From positions 15,805,541 to 15,869,540 of the forward strand of contig NC_091355.1 in NCBI RefSeq assembly GCF_038502225.1: a stretch of DNA of 64,000 bases. The letters run 5' to 3'. Positions 20,126-30,790 of this stretch are shown here, piece after piece. The stretch is from Cherax quadricarinatus (Eukaryota; Arthropoda; Malacostraca; Decapoda; Parastacidae). A program made the translations under genes and the position numbers. The notes beneath the pieces are model-generated. The model had not been told where the DNA came from. It searched no databases and was given only the letters and a program-made list of their open reading frames with translations. Position 1 is the stretch's first letter, and each line of letters starts with the position of its first letter.

Positions 20126-21085
20126 ACGTACGGCTCACCAAGGTAACAGTGACGTACGGCTCACCAAGGTTACAGTGACGTACGGCTCACCAAGGTTACA
20201 GTGTCGTACGGCTCACCAAGGTAACAGTGACGTACGGCTCACCAAGGTAACAGTGACGTACGGCTCACCAAGGTAACAGTGACGTACGGCTCACCAAGGT
20301 AACAGTGACGTACGGCTCACCAAGGTAACAGTGACGTACGGCTCACCAAGGTTACAGTGACGTACGGCTCACCAAGGTAACAGTGACGTACGGCTCACCA
20401 AGGTAACAGTGACGTACGGCTCACCAAGGTTACAGTGACGTACGGCTCACCAAGGTTACAGTGACGTACGGCTCACCAAGGTTACAGTGTCGTACGGCTC
20501 ACCAAGGTTACAGTGACGTACGGCTCACCAAGGTTACAGTGTCGTACGGCTCACCAAGGTTACAGTGACGTACGGCTCACCAAGGTTACAGTGACGTACG
20601 GCTCACCAAGGTTACAGTGTCGTACGGCTCACCAAGGTTACAGTGACGTACGGCTCACCAAGGTTACAGTGACGTACGGCTCACCAAGGTTACAGTGACG
20701 TACGGCTCACCAAGGTTACAGTGACGTACGGCTCACCAAGGTTACAGTGTCGTACGGCTCACCAAGGTAACAGTGACGTACGGCTCACCAAGGTAACAGT
20801 GACAGTGACGTCGGCTCACCAAGGTTACAGTGACGTACGGCTCACCAAGGTTATAGTGACGTACGGCTCACCAAGGTTACAGTGACGTACGGCTCACCAA
20901 GGTAACAGTGACGTACGGCTCACCAAGGTAACAGTGACGTACGGCTCACCAAGGTAACAGTGACGTACGGCTCACCAAGGTAACAGTGACGTACGGCTCA
21001 CCAAGGTAACAGTGACGTACGGCTCACCAAGGTAACAGTGACGTACGGCTCACCAAGGTTACAGTGACGTACGGCTCACCATGGA
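20126..21085. repeat. 26-bp array, subfamily C
   Basis: Units GTGACGTACGGCTCACCAAG then GTTACA or GTAACA, about 37 copies. The two endings alternate in blocks, so there is higher-order patterning. Each unit contains the palindrome GTAC. The array ends at CACCATGGATACAGCC. Confidence 0.92.
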
Positions 21086-21605
21086 TACAGCCTGGCACCA
21101 TCGCTGCAGAACACAGGCTTACCATTTACCACTTCTTCGCGAGAGTCTTGTAACCTCATTAGCCGCGTCTATTCTTCTTTGTGTGAGTCGTTAGTCCACA
21201 ACGACCAGGGAACCATCCATCCTGCTCGGTTTTTTATGGGTAGAGGTGAGGGTTGTACTGTGCTTGGTTTGAAAATTCTTCCTGACGCTAGTAGAAGAGG
21301 AACTTTACAACATTTTAGGATTATTGTCAAGGAAGAACTGAAATGTTATCTAAGAGCTCCTTTCCTCCTCATTTTCCACTCTCTTCTTTTCCTTATTCTC
21401 AAATTCTTGGTCATCTTCTCCCACTTCCTCCTCTTCATCTCTCTCCTCCTCCGCGTATGCCTTCTCCTCTGTGCTCCTTGGTAAAAAAAAAAAAATAAAA
21501 AAAAAGAGCTAGTGAAAGTGGTTGAGAGCGGGAGTGTACGTGTGTTCCTTTGACATCGTATTTTAGTGGAAGTGTTGCACCCTGGTGGTGTGACAGTTAT
21601 GAGCA
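21086..21605. other. Unique stretch with pyrimidine and A-rich tracts, no gene seen
   Basis: A T/C-rich run (21355-21480) followed by A-rich DNA (21484-21510). Frames here are low-complexity. Confidence 0.4.
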
Positions 21606-21606
21606 C

Positions 21607-21698
<92 letters not shown>
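21606..21698. repeat. (CA)n microsatellite, about 46 units
   Basis: Uninterrupted CA, immediately 5' of a LINE 3' UTR fragment. Confidence 0.97.
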
Positions 21699-21700
<2 letters not shown>

Positions 21701-21797
21701 GAGAAAGTGGAACTAGAAGTGATCAGCAAAGAGGCGGGGCCAGGAGCTATTACTCGATCCCTGCAACCACAAATAGATGAGTACACACACACAACAA
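21699..21797 (+). mobile_element. LINE 3' UTR fragment
   Basis: GAGGCGGGGCCAGGAGC ... CGATCCCTGCAACC, ACAAATAGATGAGTACACAC. The end GTGAGTACACAC-type tail is the shared 3' terminus of this LINE family. Confidence 0.75.
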
Positions 21798-23070
21798 TTT
21801 TCCTAGAGATCTGTAAGACAGCGAGGCTGTCTGGAAACTTTAAACAACAGACGAGTGTCATAGACCTGCTCAGCATATAAGGTAATGGAGAAGATAATCA
21901 AGAGATGGGTAGAACACTTGCAGACAAGTGGCTTCGTAAAAAAATAACAAACACAGGTTTAAATATAACAAATCTTCCTTCACAAATTTGTTGGAATTCT
22001 ATGACAAAGTAACGTAAGGCGAGAGAGAGAGGAATAGTATTGTATATTCTTGAACTGCAAGAACGCATTTGGTACTGTACCTCACAGGAGACTCGAACAA
22101 AAACTGGAAGAGTAACAAATGTGCTAGATGGAGTACCTAATGGGAAGGAAAGAGTGATTGTCCTAGAAGATAATTTAGAATGAGAACGTGTAACAAGTGT
22201 AATATAGCAAGGATCGGTACTGGATCACTACTGACATTGGTATATGCGAATAACATGCCAGAAGAGAGAGTCAGATGTACCCTTGTGTGCACATAAAAAA
22301 TTACCTAGATGAATCAAAACTGATGTGCACATAGGCTACAAATGGACCTTGACAAACTTCTAGATTGATTAACAGGTGGCTAGTAGATGTCAACCCCAGC
22401 AAATGCAAGGATATGAAAATTGGTGATGGCCTAAACAGGCCTGAAACAGAGATCAAGAGAGGCTGCAAACTTCAATCACTGACGAAGACTCTGGAGCAGA
22501 TATAGAACCGACCATATCACCGGAGGAACACGTCTACCAACTAACCTCGGCGGCAAATACTCTTTTTCCAACTCTGAGTTACTTTCAAGAATCTCAACCA
22601 AGAGTCATACACAGCGTTACTTACGACTATCTTGGAGAATGCTACACCCTCATGGAATATTTCCCTGGCAAAATACGTTAAGAAACTGGAAAAAGTTCAG
22701 TTGCATTCAACGATACTACTTCTAAAGTTAAATGAAATAAGTAATGAGGAGAGGCTAACGAAACTAAATCTGACAGCATTAGAAAATAGAATAACATGGG
22801 AAGACATGTTAATGCTCAAGAAAAGTTAATAGGGTAGACAGGGAAACAGTTTAAGAGGCGAGAAACGGGTATATAAGGGAATACTTAGAATCTAAAGACG
22901 CAGGTAAGTCACAGAAATGTGAATTATATCTTCAACCTGGGCGAAGTAGTAGAGGCAGGTGCCATACATAGTTTTAAGAAGAGGTATGACAAGGCCACCA
23001 TGCTAAGAGGGAGAAAATCCAGCAAACAATATATCATGGGGCAGGAATACAGGAGCAAAGACTCTACCTC
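21798..23070 (+). pseudogene. Non-LTR retrotransposon (LINE), heavily decayed sense copy
   Basis: Begins exactly where the preceding LINE tail ends. Recognisable pieces in order: KVMEKIIKRWVEHLQTSGF (near 21885-21940); the AFDTVPH-like zone near 22060; GSLLTLVYANNMPE (near 22220-22262), equivalent to the 'LFLIYINDLPE' stretch; LDESKLM (near 22305), where the F-A-D-D box should be but both Asp are not preserved; KKLEKVQLHSTILLLKLNEI and EERLTKLNLTALENRI (22675-22790), the post-RT region; then EVVEAGAIHSFKKRYDKA-like sequence near 22950-23005. Many stops. An old, inactive relative of the 44.6-kb copy. Confidence 0.7.
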
Positions 23071-23269
23071 TGTAATTTCAAATAAATAACAAATACTTAC
23101 TCTATCATTAAATGATTACGTAACTGCATTGTAGAATACGCCTGTACGGGCACACACACATGTTGACATTGATCAGGGATGAACTCAGTGCAAGATTTCA
23201 GACAATTAAAACTGAGCAGCTGACACGGAAGATGCTGTGAAACAAGACCTCAAACCTGCTAGGGAGAAC

Positions 23270-23440
23270 CAGTTGCGTGTGCAGACCTCACAGCTGTTAA
23301 GGAACACCTCCCAGCTGTGAAGGAGGACCTCACAGCTGTGAAGGAAGACCACACAGCTGTTAAGGAAGATATCATAGCTGTAAAGGAAGATCTCATTGCT
23401 GCAGAGGAAGACCTCACAGACGTGAGGAAAAATTATACAG
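23270..23440 (+). repeat. 21-bp tandem repeat with heptad-like coding phase
   Basis: About seven diverged copies around GACCTCACAGCTGTGAAGGA. Read in one plus frame they give A-V-K-E-D-L-T type heptads (VKEDLTA, VKEDHTA, VKEDIIA, VKEDLIA) with Leu and Val in a 3-4 spacing, ending at a stop near 23482. There is no start codon context or flanking domain, so coding is unproven. Confidence 0.6.
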
Positions 23441-23564
23441 TTATGAGAGAGGTAAAATGCACCTGGAGGAGCTGTATTCTCTAAAGACAAATGAACGAGC
23501 TTGGCTTACTAAAGGCAATGAGAGTAGTTTATGCTTACTGTAAAGAAAGATGCAGACAACCTAA

Positions 23565-23625
<61 letters not shown>
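23565..23625. repeat. (TTA)n trinucleotide repeat
   Basis: About 20 pure TTA units. Confidence 0.97.
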
Positions 23626-23627
<2 letters not shown>

Positions 23628-23992
23628 ACTAGTATTATTAAATTCGCGGGGAGTTATTAAATTTGTATCCTTCACACAGCGCATTATTGTAATTAAGAAC
23701 ACTTTAACGGGGCAAGCTGATACGGGAAACTCCGAAGAAGTTATACTGATGGAATTCAACTACACTAAATGCTGGAAGCAACGGATATGAGACCAGAGTA
23801 GTTACACAGCCTGAGAGATGTGAAGAAAGATATGAAGAAAAAATCCTGAAGCAACTCTCACTAGATAATCGACGAGTAAAATGCAGTTCCCAAGAGCTGG
23901 AGTTTAACTCCCTCTCATACACAGCTGGTTGTGTACATACCTACACCCCACAAGCAACCCAGTGGCTGGAACGACACGTACCTAAGCAACCA

Positions 23993-23993
<1 letters not shown>

Positions 23994-24044
<51 letters not shown>
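23994..24044. repeat. (GA)n microsatellite
   Basis: About 25 GA units. Confidence 0.97.
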
Positions 24045-24046
<2 letters not shown>

Positions 24047-24560
24047 AAACGTTAGCTCGGTATCTCTCCCCTACTTCGAGGATGAGAAACATTAATGTAA
24101 AATGTCGCTAAAGTTATTACAGCGCGTCTGAGCTTGGCAACCCATACGTGTTCAAACATTTGGAAGTTTAAACAAATAGCACTTTGCCCGAGCTGTGATC
24201 TCTGAACCATCCCTATAAATCCCACCTCAGAGGGGCAGCCTGTGTATGTAGACGCGGCATCCCTCTCTCCCGCTGCAAACACCCTACTCCAACTATTTCC
24301 CAAATTCAGGATTATTTTCCTAATTGATACCGTCCGTGGTGGCAACGTAGAGGAGAAAATGCGACGAGGCAAGAAGGGGTCAGCACAACATTGGGTCTGG
24401 ACATGACAAGACTACTCGCTCCTTGGTAACTGCATTCATATGGCCATTTCTAAAGACGAGGACGAACTCACATCTCAAGAGCCGACAATCACAAGCGCTG
24501 CCACGCGCAGCACAGCGGCTCTCACAGTCAAAATTAAATTCATCATGAGCAAAATGCAGC
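24045..24560. other. Unique stretch, no gene seen
   Basis: A 106-codon frame on the minus strand (24052-24372) has ordinary composition but no motif I recognise. Confidence 0.4.
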
Positions 24561-24870
24561 CTCAGAACTAACGATGACAGCAGAAGCAGTAATAGCAGCA
24601 ACATCGGCGATAGCAGCAGCAACCCCAAAGGCAGAAGGAAGAATAGCTCCATCAACAAAAGCATTATCAGAAGGAACAGCAGTAGCAGCATCAGTAAACA
24701 CCATAATAGCAGTAGAAATAATAGCAGCACCACAGGGAACAGCAGCAAACAACAGCAGCAGCAGTGGAAGAATCAACATCCACTAAAATAGTAACAGCAG
24801 CAGCAGCTGTAGCATAAAGAACAGCAGCAGCAGCAACAAGAACAACCGGATCAACAAGAGTCCATTGCCT
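24561..24870. repeat. Imperfect AGC/AAC trinucleotide-rich tract
   Basis: GCAGCAGCAG, AGCAGTAGCAGCATC and similar. It explains the Ala-rich plus frame and the Leu/Ala-rich minus frames, which are not genes. Confidence 0.85.
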
Positions 24871-24944
24871 GGAATAACACGCGAGTCACCTTCACCAGGC
24901 TTACATATTCACAAATGTACTTTTATCATTGACATTTTCTCCAA

Positions 24945-25700
24945 GGCGCATCGCTGGAGGCGAGACGAGAGGGTGGAGAGGTAGAGAGGAAAAAAATAAA
25001 TGTAAGAGGGGGGAAAATATATGTAAGGAAGAGGGGAAAAAGAGATACGGGTAAGAGGGAGCAGGAAAAAGAAAGGGAAAAAATATAGGGAAAAGAAGGA
25101 AAAAGATAAGGAGAAGAGGGAAAAATATGAGGGAAAGAAGGGAAAAAGAGATACGGGGGAAGAGGGGAAAAGGGAGCAGGGATAAGGGGAAGAGGAAACA
25201 TGGAAATGGGAGAGAGGGGACAGAGAAAAATGAAATGACAGGAGGAAATGTGAGAAGAAGAAAGTGGGGAGAAGGAAGTCAGGGAGAGGGGGAAACAAAG
25301 GACAGAAGCAGGGGAGAAAAAAGAGAGGGGACAGTGGTAGAACAGAGGAAGCAGAGAGAGAACGGTGGAAGGGTGAAAGAGAACAGAGGAAGATGACAAG
25401 AGGATATGGGAAGGGAAGAGAGGACAGGAGATGAGAAAGAGACAGAGGTAGGGAATAGAGGACGGTAGAAAAGGGAAAAAGAGGACAAGAGGAGATGGCA
25501 AAAGGACAAAGGAAGGGAAGAGAAGGCAGGAGAAGATGGCAAGAGGACAAGCGAAGAAAAGAAAGACAAGGGAAGAAAAGAGAGAACAAGAGATGACAGG
25601 AAGACAATGGAAGATCAGAGAAGACAGGAGAAAATGACAAGAATACAAGAGAAGGGTAGAGAGGACAAGAAGAAGGGAATGGGAGGGGAACACATAGTGT
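24945..25700. repeat. Polypurine (A/G) tract of about 750 bp
   Basis: The plus strand is almost entirely A and G (GGGGAAAAGGGAGCAGGG type) with scattered C/T. The Ser/Leu/Phe/Pro-rich minus frames of 255 and 273 codons follow directly from the T/C-rich complement. Confidence 0.9.
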
Positions 25701-25844
25701 GGGGGAACTCCAATACAACAAACACGACAATATTTCTCACGTTTAATTCAGGAACTTGTACCCCAGTTGAAGGTGAGCCAACACTTATTTCTCAGGCTCT
25801 TAAGTAAACTGGATTATATGTTTCCAGCAATGCCCACCTTCCAA

Positions 25845-25945
25845 ACACACACACACCCACACATACACACACTCACCCAAACATATATACACTCACACAT
25901 ACACACTCACTTACCCACACACTCACACATAGACACACTCAAGAT
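25845..25945. repeat. Imperfect (CA)n with ACACTCA variants
   Basis: CACACACACACCCACACATA and CACACTCAC words. Confidence 0.85.
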
Positions 25946-26144
25946 AGTGCAATTATCACAGATCTAAAAGACAGAACATATATAGTCCCAATATATATAA
26001 AAAAAAAAGAGAGACAGACTGGAAACATTCAACTACAGACAATTTTGACTGACGTGTACAGTGTATAATGAAATGAAGATAATGAAGAGAAACGTGGAGC
26101 AACGGGAGAGAAATGATACGCAAATACCTGCACACAGAATGAAA

Positions 26145-26205
26145 TTTATAACGACGTTTCGATCCGACTTGGATGATTAATTCGTCTTATTTGCAGATCC
26201 GTGGT
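26145..26205 (-). mobile_element. Dispersed repeat R4 fragment with GAAACGTC
   Basis: The plus strand ACGACGTTTCGATCCGACTT, GGATGATTAATTCGTC gives, on the minus strand, a GGATC-closed hairpin followed by GAAACGTC. The 3' half of the hammerhead-like core is intact; the CTGATGA box is degraded. Confidence 0.5.
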
Positions 26206-26480
26206 TTCATTAGTGATAATCAACAAGAGTTCTGAGATGTTAAATCATGTCCTACACATCTACTCAAGTTCTTCACAAGGTAAACAACGAAAGAAATGAA
26301 TGGTTGAACTGCAATAAAGGGGATAAAATGCTGTACTGCACAATAGACTGCTCCAAAAATTGGAGACTGAGGTACGGGAAAAGGCAATCTGTAAAAACTT
26401 ACTTTTGTGGACACAGTGGTGCCTATGCTAATATTTCTATGGTGTATATATATATATATACCTAGTTGGTTTAATCTTAT

Positions 26481-26612
26481 TGTAACCAGCTGGCCGAGTG
26501 GCTAGCGCGTCGGTCTGGAGTTTTATGATTCTCTGACCGAGAGTTTTATCCCTACCCGTCGTATGGATTGTTTACAAAAGTGTCATTACGATTTCGTGAG
26601 TCATGATAGACC
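26481..26612 (+). mobile_element. tRNA-derived SINE, sense
   Basis: GTAACCAGCTGGCCGAGTGG (A box), CTAGCGCGTCGGTCTGGAG, a degraded B box near 26541-26552 (GAGTTTTATCCC), then body CATTACGATTTCGTGAGTC. Not a functional tRNA: no acceptor-stem complement and a ruined B box. Confidence 0.75.
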
Positions 26613-26659
26613 TCGTTATCGCTATATAATCCTATATACAGTAGAGATTGATTGTTAGG

Positions 26660-28243
26660 GAGTTGCCAGCTAGGAGTTACTAACATAGAGTGCTAGCTAC
26701 GGGTGCTAGCAAGTTGCTAACCAGGGGTTGCTAGCAAGGGGTGCCAGTTAGGAGATGCTAGCAAGGTTGCTAAGCAGGAGTTGTTAGCAAGGGGTGCTAG
26801 CCAGGAGTTGAAAGCAAGAGGTGCTAGCCAGGACTTGCTAGCAAGGGGTGCTAGCCAGGAGTTGCTAGCAAGGGGTGCTAGCCAGGAGTTGCTAGCAAGA
26901 GGTACTAGCCAGGAGTTGCTAGCAAGAGGTGCTAGCCAGGAGTTGCTAGCAAGGGGTGATAACCAGGAGTTGCTAGCAAGGGGTGCTAACCAGGAGTTGC
27001 TAGGAAAGGGTGCTAGCCAGGAGTTGCTAGCAAGGGGTGCTAGCCAGGAGTTGCTAGCAAGGGGTGCTAGCCAGGAGTTGCTAGCAAGAGGTGCTAGCCA
27101 GGAGTTGCTAGCAAGGGGTGATAACCAGGAGTTGCTAGCAAGGGGTGCTAACCAGGAGTTGTTAGGAAAGGGTGCTAGCCAGGAGTTGCTAGCAAGGGGT
27201 GCTAGCCAGGAATTGCTAGCAAGGGGTGCTAGCCAGGAGTTGCTAGCAAGAGGTGCTAGCTAGGAGTTGTTAGCAAGAGGTGCTAGGCAGGAGTTGCTAG
27301 CAAGAGTTGCTAGCCAGGAGTTGCCAACAAGGGGTGCTAGCCAGGACTTGCAACAAGGGGTGCTAGCCAGGAGTTGCTAGCAAGAGGTGCTAGCTAGGAA
27401 TTGCTAGCAAGGGTTGCTAGTCAGGAGTTGCTAGCAAGAGGTGCCATTCAGGAGTTGCTAGCAAGGGGTGCTAGCCAGGAGTTGCTAGCAAGGGGTGCTA
27501 GCCAGGAGTTGCTAGCAAGGGGTGCTAGCCAGGAGTTGCTAGCAAGAGGTGCTAGCCAGGAGTTGCTAGCAAGGGGTGCTAGTAAGAGTTGCTAGCAGGA
27601 GCCAGGAGTTGCTAGCAAGAGGTGCTAGCCAGGAGTTGCTAGCAAGGGGTGCTAGCCAGGAGTTGCTAGCAAGGGGTGCTAGCCAGGAGTTGCTAGCAAG
27701 GGGTGCTAGCCAGGAGTTGCTAGCAAGGGGTGCTAGCCAGGAGTTGCTAGCAAGAGGTGCTAGCCAGGAGTTGCTAGCAAGGGGTGCTAGCCAGGAGTTG
27801 CTAGCAAGGGGTGCTAGCCAGGAGTTGCTAGCAAGGGGTGCTAGCCAGGAGTTGCTAGCAAGGGGTGCTAGCCAGGAGTTGCTAGCAAGGGGTGCTAGCC
27901 AGGAGTTGCTAGCAAGGGGTGCTAGCCAGGAGTTGCTAGCAAGGGGTGCTAGCCAGGAGTTGCTAGCAAGGGGTGCTAGCCAGGAGTTGCTAGCAAGGGG
28001 TGCTAGCCAGGAGTTGCTAGCAAGGGGTGCTAGCCAGGAGTTGCTAGCAAGGGGTGCTAGCCAGGAGTTGCTAGCAAGGGGTGCTAGCCAGGAGTTGCTA
28101 GCAAGGGGTGCTAGCCAGGAGTTGCTAGCAAAAGGTGCTAGCCAGGAGTTGCTAGCAAAAGGTGCTAGCCAGGAGTTGCTAGCAAAAGGTGCTAGCCAGG
28201 AGTTGCTAGCAAAAGGTGCTAGCCAGGAGTTGCTAGCAAGGGG
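26660..28243. repeat. 27-bp minisatellite, about 58 copies, two GCTAGC palindromes per unit
   Basis: The unit is TTGCTAGCAAGGGGTGCTAG plus CCAGGAG. The left third is diverged (GATAACCAGG, GGAAAGGG variants); 27600-28240 is nearly perfect, with a final block of AAAAGG variants. Because 27 is a multiple of 3, one plus frame stays open as LLARGASQE repeats (26781-27263, 27401-27595, 27576-28247), broken where the period slips. I judge it non-coding. Confidence 0.95.
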
Positions 28244-28369
28244 TTAGAGACAGGAAACAAAGCACTCCACAAAACTCGATCCCAGGAAATGAACAAATAC
28301 TTTGACTGACAAGTGAAGAATCTTGCGTCGAAATTTTCGAGGCTCTTATAATAGCATCTTCCCTTCATC

Positions 28370-28575
28370 TAGGGAGTGTGTTGCTGCAGCTAGACCGTGT
28401 TGAGGCAGCTGGATTGTATTGCTGCAGCTGCTAGACGGTGTTGCTGCTGCTGGATTGTATTGCTGCAGCTGCTAGACGGTGTTGCTGCTGCTGGACTGTG
28501 TTGTTGCAGCTGCTAGACGGTGTTGCTGCTGCTGGACTGTGTTGCTGCAGTTGCTAGACGGTGTTTTTGCTGCCT
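28370..28575. repeat. Minisatellite of about 40 bp with GCTGCTGGACTG and GCTGCTAGACGG
   Basis: Four to five copies; related by core word to the two arrays that follow. Confidence 0.75.
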
Positions 28576-28659
28576 TTATTGCAGTGCTAATTTTTACTCT
28601 ATAGTTATTAACTAATTTATAAAATAATTTGTGACTTTGTAATTGTCTGTTCACCACAA

Positions 28660-28970
28660 TCACTACTAAACTGTGTTGCTGTTTTAGATTATTGCTGTAT
28701 TAAACTATGTTGCTGTTTCAGACTGTGTTACTATGCTAGACTGTGTTGCTTCTGATGGCCTTGCTGTTGCTACTGGACTGTGTTGCTGTTAGACTGTGTT
28801 GTTGCTGGACTGTGTTCCTGCTGGACTGTGTTCCTGCTGGACTGTGTTTCTGTTGGATTGTGTTCCTGATGGACTGTGTTCCTGCTGGACTGTGTTTCTG
28901 CTGGACTGTGTTCCTGCGGGACTGTGTTCCTGTTAGATTGTGTTCCTGATGGACTATAATGCTGTCGCTG
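28660..28970. repeat. 16-bp minisatellite (TGCTGGACTGTGTTCC)
   Basis: About 17 copies with substitutions (GATGG, GTTGG, GTTAG); the period is clear from 28795 to 28965. Confidence 0.85.
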
Positions 28971-29642
28971 CTGGACTCTTGCTGCTGCTGTTGGACTCTT
29001 ACTGTTGCTGCTCGACTCTTGCTGTTGCAGTTGAACTCTTGCTGTTGCAGCTGGACTCTTACTGTTGCAGCTGGGCTTTTGCTGTTGCTGCTGAACTCTT
29101 GCTGTTGCAGCTGGACTCTTACTGTTGCAGCTGGAATCTTGTTGTTGCAGCTGGACTCTTGCAATTGCAGCTGGACTCTTGCTGTTGCAGCTGGACTCTT
29201 ACTGTTGCAGCTGGACTCTTGCTGTTGCAGCTGGACTCTTGCTGTTGCAGCTGGACTCTTGCAATTGCAGCTGGACTCTTGCTGTTGCAGCTGGACTCTT
29301 GCTGTTGCAGCTGGACTCTTGCTGTTGCAGCTGGACTCTTGCAATTGCAGCTGGACTCTTGCTGTTGCAGCTGGACTCTTGCTGTTGCAGCTGGACTCTT
29401 GCTGTTGCAGCTGGACTCTTGCTGTTGCAGCTGTTGCAGCTGGACTCTTGCTGTTGCAGCTGGACTCTTACTGTTGCAGCTGGACTCTTGCTGTTGCAGC
29501 TGGACTCTTGCTGTTGCAGCTGGACTCTTGCTGTTGCAGCTGGACTCTTGCTGTTGCAGCTGGACTCTTACTGTTGCAGCTGGACTCTTGCTGTTGCAGC
29601 TGGACTCTTGCTGTTGCAGCTGGACTCTTGCTGTTGCTGCAC
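28971..29642. repeat. 20-bp minisatellite (GCTGGACTCTTGCTGTTGCA)
   Basis: About 33 copies, most identical, with recurring ACTGTTGCA and GCAATTGCA variants. It gives 200+ codon frames on both strands (Cys/Leu-rich plus, Gln/Ser-rich minus) that are by-products of a stop-free unit. Confidence 0.95.
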
Positions 29643-30129
29643 CACCGAACTCACTCTTATAATTTTTTTTACCACTGAAACTGTATCCATTTCTCTTGCT
29701 GTATTTTTCTTCCAATTGCTTGGTTTGTTTCAAGGATTCTCTTACCTGCTCCTTCCCACAATTAATTCTCACTTTTATTGCACTCCTTATTTTTGAAACC
29801 CTTGTGCTAAAGTTTAGAGTGATGCTGCCTACTATAATCACACTGACAATCAAGAAATTTTCTTATATATAATTGTAGGTAAATGTGTTCTAATCTAGCT
29901 CGTCTAGTCCTCTAGATAAATATTTAACGCCTTGATTATAAACAAGGCGTTAAATATTTAAATTTGATCGGTGTCAAAGCGAATACTAGAAGAAATAAAG
30001 ACAAAGCAAACTAGATTTGGAATCACCGTCATAAAAAAAATAATGAAAGTAATGAGAAATGTGCTATTGTTTACTGATGATTGTTGTTTTATTAAAACTT
30101 TTGTGAAACGTATGTTTTGGTGTATGTTT
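29643..30129. other. AT-rich unique stretch, no gene seen
   Basis: Holds only the palindrome at 29918-29959. Confidence 0.45.
29918..29959. repeat. Perfect 17-bp palindrome, 8-base loop
   Basis: AAATATTTAACGCCTTG, 8-base spacer ATTATAAA, then its exact complement. Confidence 0.95.
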
Positions 30130-30295
30130 TGAAGAATTAGATACACGTGCAACATCTGGGTAACTTTACTGTAGAAGTTCCTCATTCAGTGGATTTATCA
30201 ATACAAATTTAAGGAAATAATTGGAAGACAGTAGAATTATTTACAAACATAAGGTAATCAGTCCCTCAGCTCTGGAAACCTACATGTTGCACATT
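30130..30295 (-). mobile_element. R2 repeat, degenerate copy
   Basis: GAATTAGATACACGTGCAAC, ATCTGGGTAACTTTACTG, CAGTGGATTTATCAATAC, GGTAATCAGTCCCTCAGC. The core box GAAAC is lost. Confidence 0.65.
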
Positions 30296-30452
30296 TATTT
30301 TTATATAGATCTCCGGTGATTTACACAAACAAATTCATCATCATGGATCGACAATGTAAAAATTACCCCAGCATTGATTGTTATGTATCCAGTTCGTTGC
30401 TACTGAATTACAAGGGCATACTATTATTGATTCGCAAACTAATGTTTATTAG

Positions 30453-30790
30453 AACAAAAATCTGTTGATAGACAACTGATAGATATTATGCCATCACAAC
30501 CCCTACCCATAGCTTCTGGAACAAAAATCTGTTTATAGACAACTGTTGGATATTATATCATCACAACCCTTACCCATAGTTTCTGGAACAAAAATCTGTT
30601 GATTGACAACTGCTGGATATTATACCCTTACAACTCCTACCCTTAATTCCTGGAACAAATGTCTATAGGTAAGCTGTAGCTGGATGTTGTACCGTCACAG
30701 CCCCTACTCAAGGTTTCAGTTGACAAAAATCAGCTGGCAGACTAATGCTGAAAATTGTATCGTCACAAATCCAACAAAGTTTACAAATGA
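30453..30790. repeat. 67-bp tandem repeat, five diverged copies
   Basis: AACAAAAATCTGTTGATAG-type starts at 30453, 30520, 30587, 30654 and about 30721, exactly 67 apart, each followed by CATCACAACCCCTACCC-like sequence. Confidence 0.9.

Noticed and set aside
19084..21085. CRISPR-like array
   Set aside because: Units are directly contiguous with no unique spacers, and the context is eukaryotic.
21800..23070. A viral or host polymerase gene
   Set aside because: The order of blocks and the 3' UTR match the LINE family at 44.6 kb; multiple stops and a lost catalytic box.
25127..25396. Lys/Arg/Glu-rich protein on the plus strand of the polypurine tract
   Set aside because: A purine-only strand always encodes Lys/Arg/Glu/Gly; compositional.
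26481..26560. Functional tRNA gene
   Set aside because: The A box is present but the B box is ruined and no acceptor stem closes; the flanking body word identifies a SINE.
26781..28247. LLARGASQE repeat protein
   Set aside because: A 27-bp satellite keeps phase by arithmetic. The frame is broken wherever the period slips, with no sign of repair.
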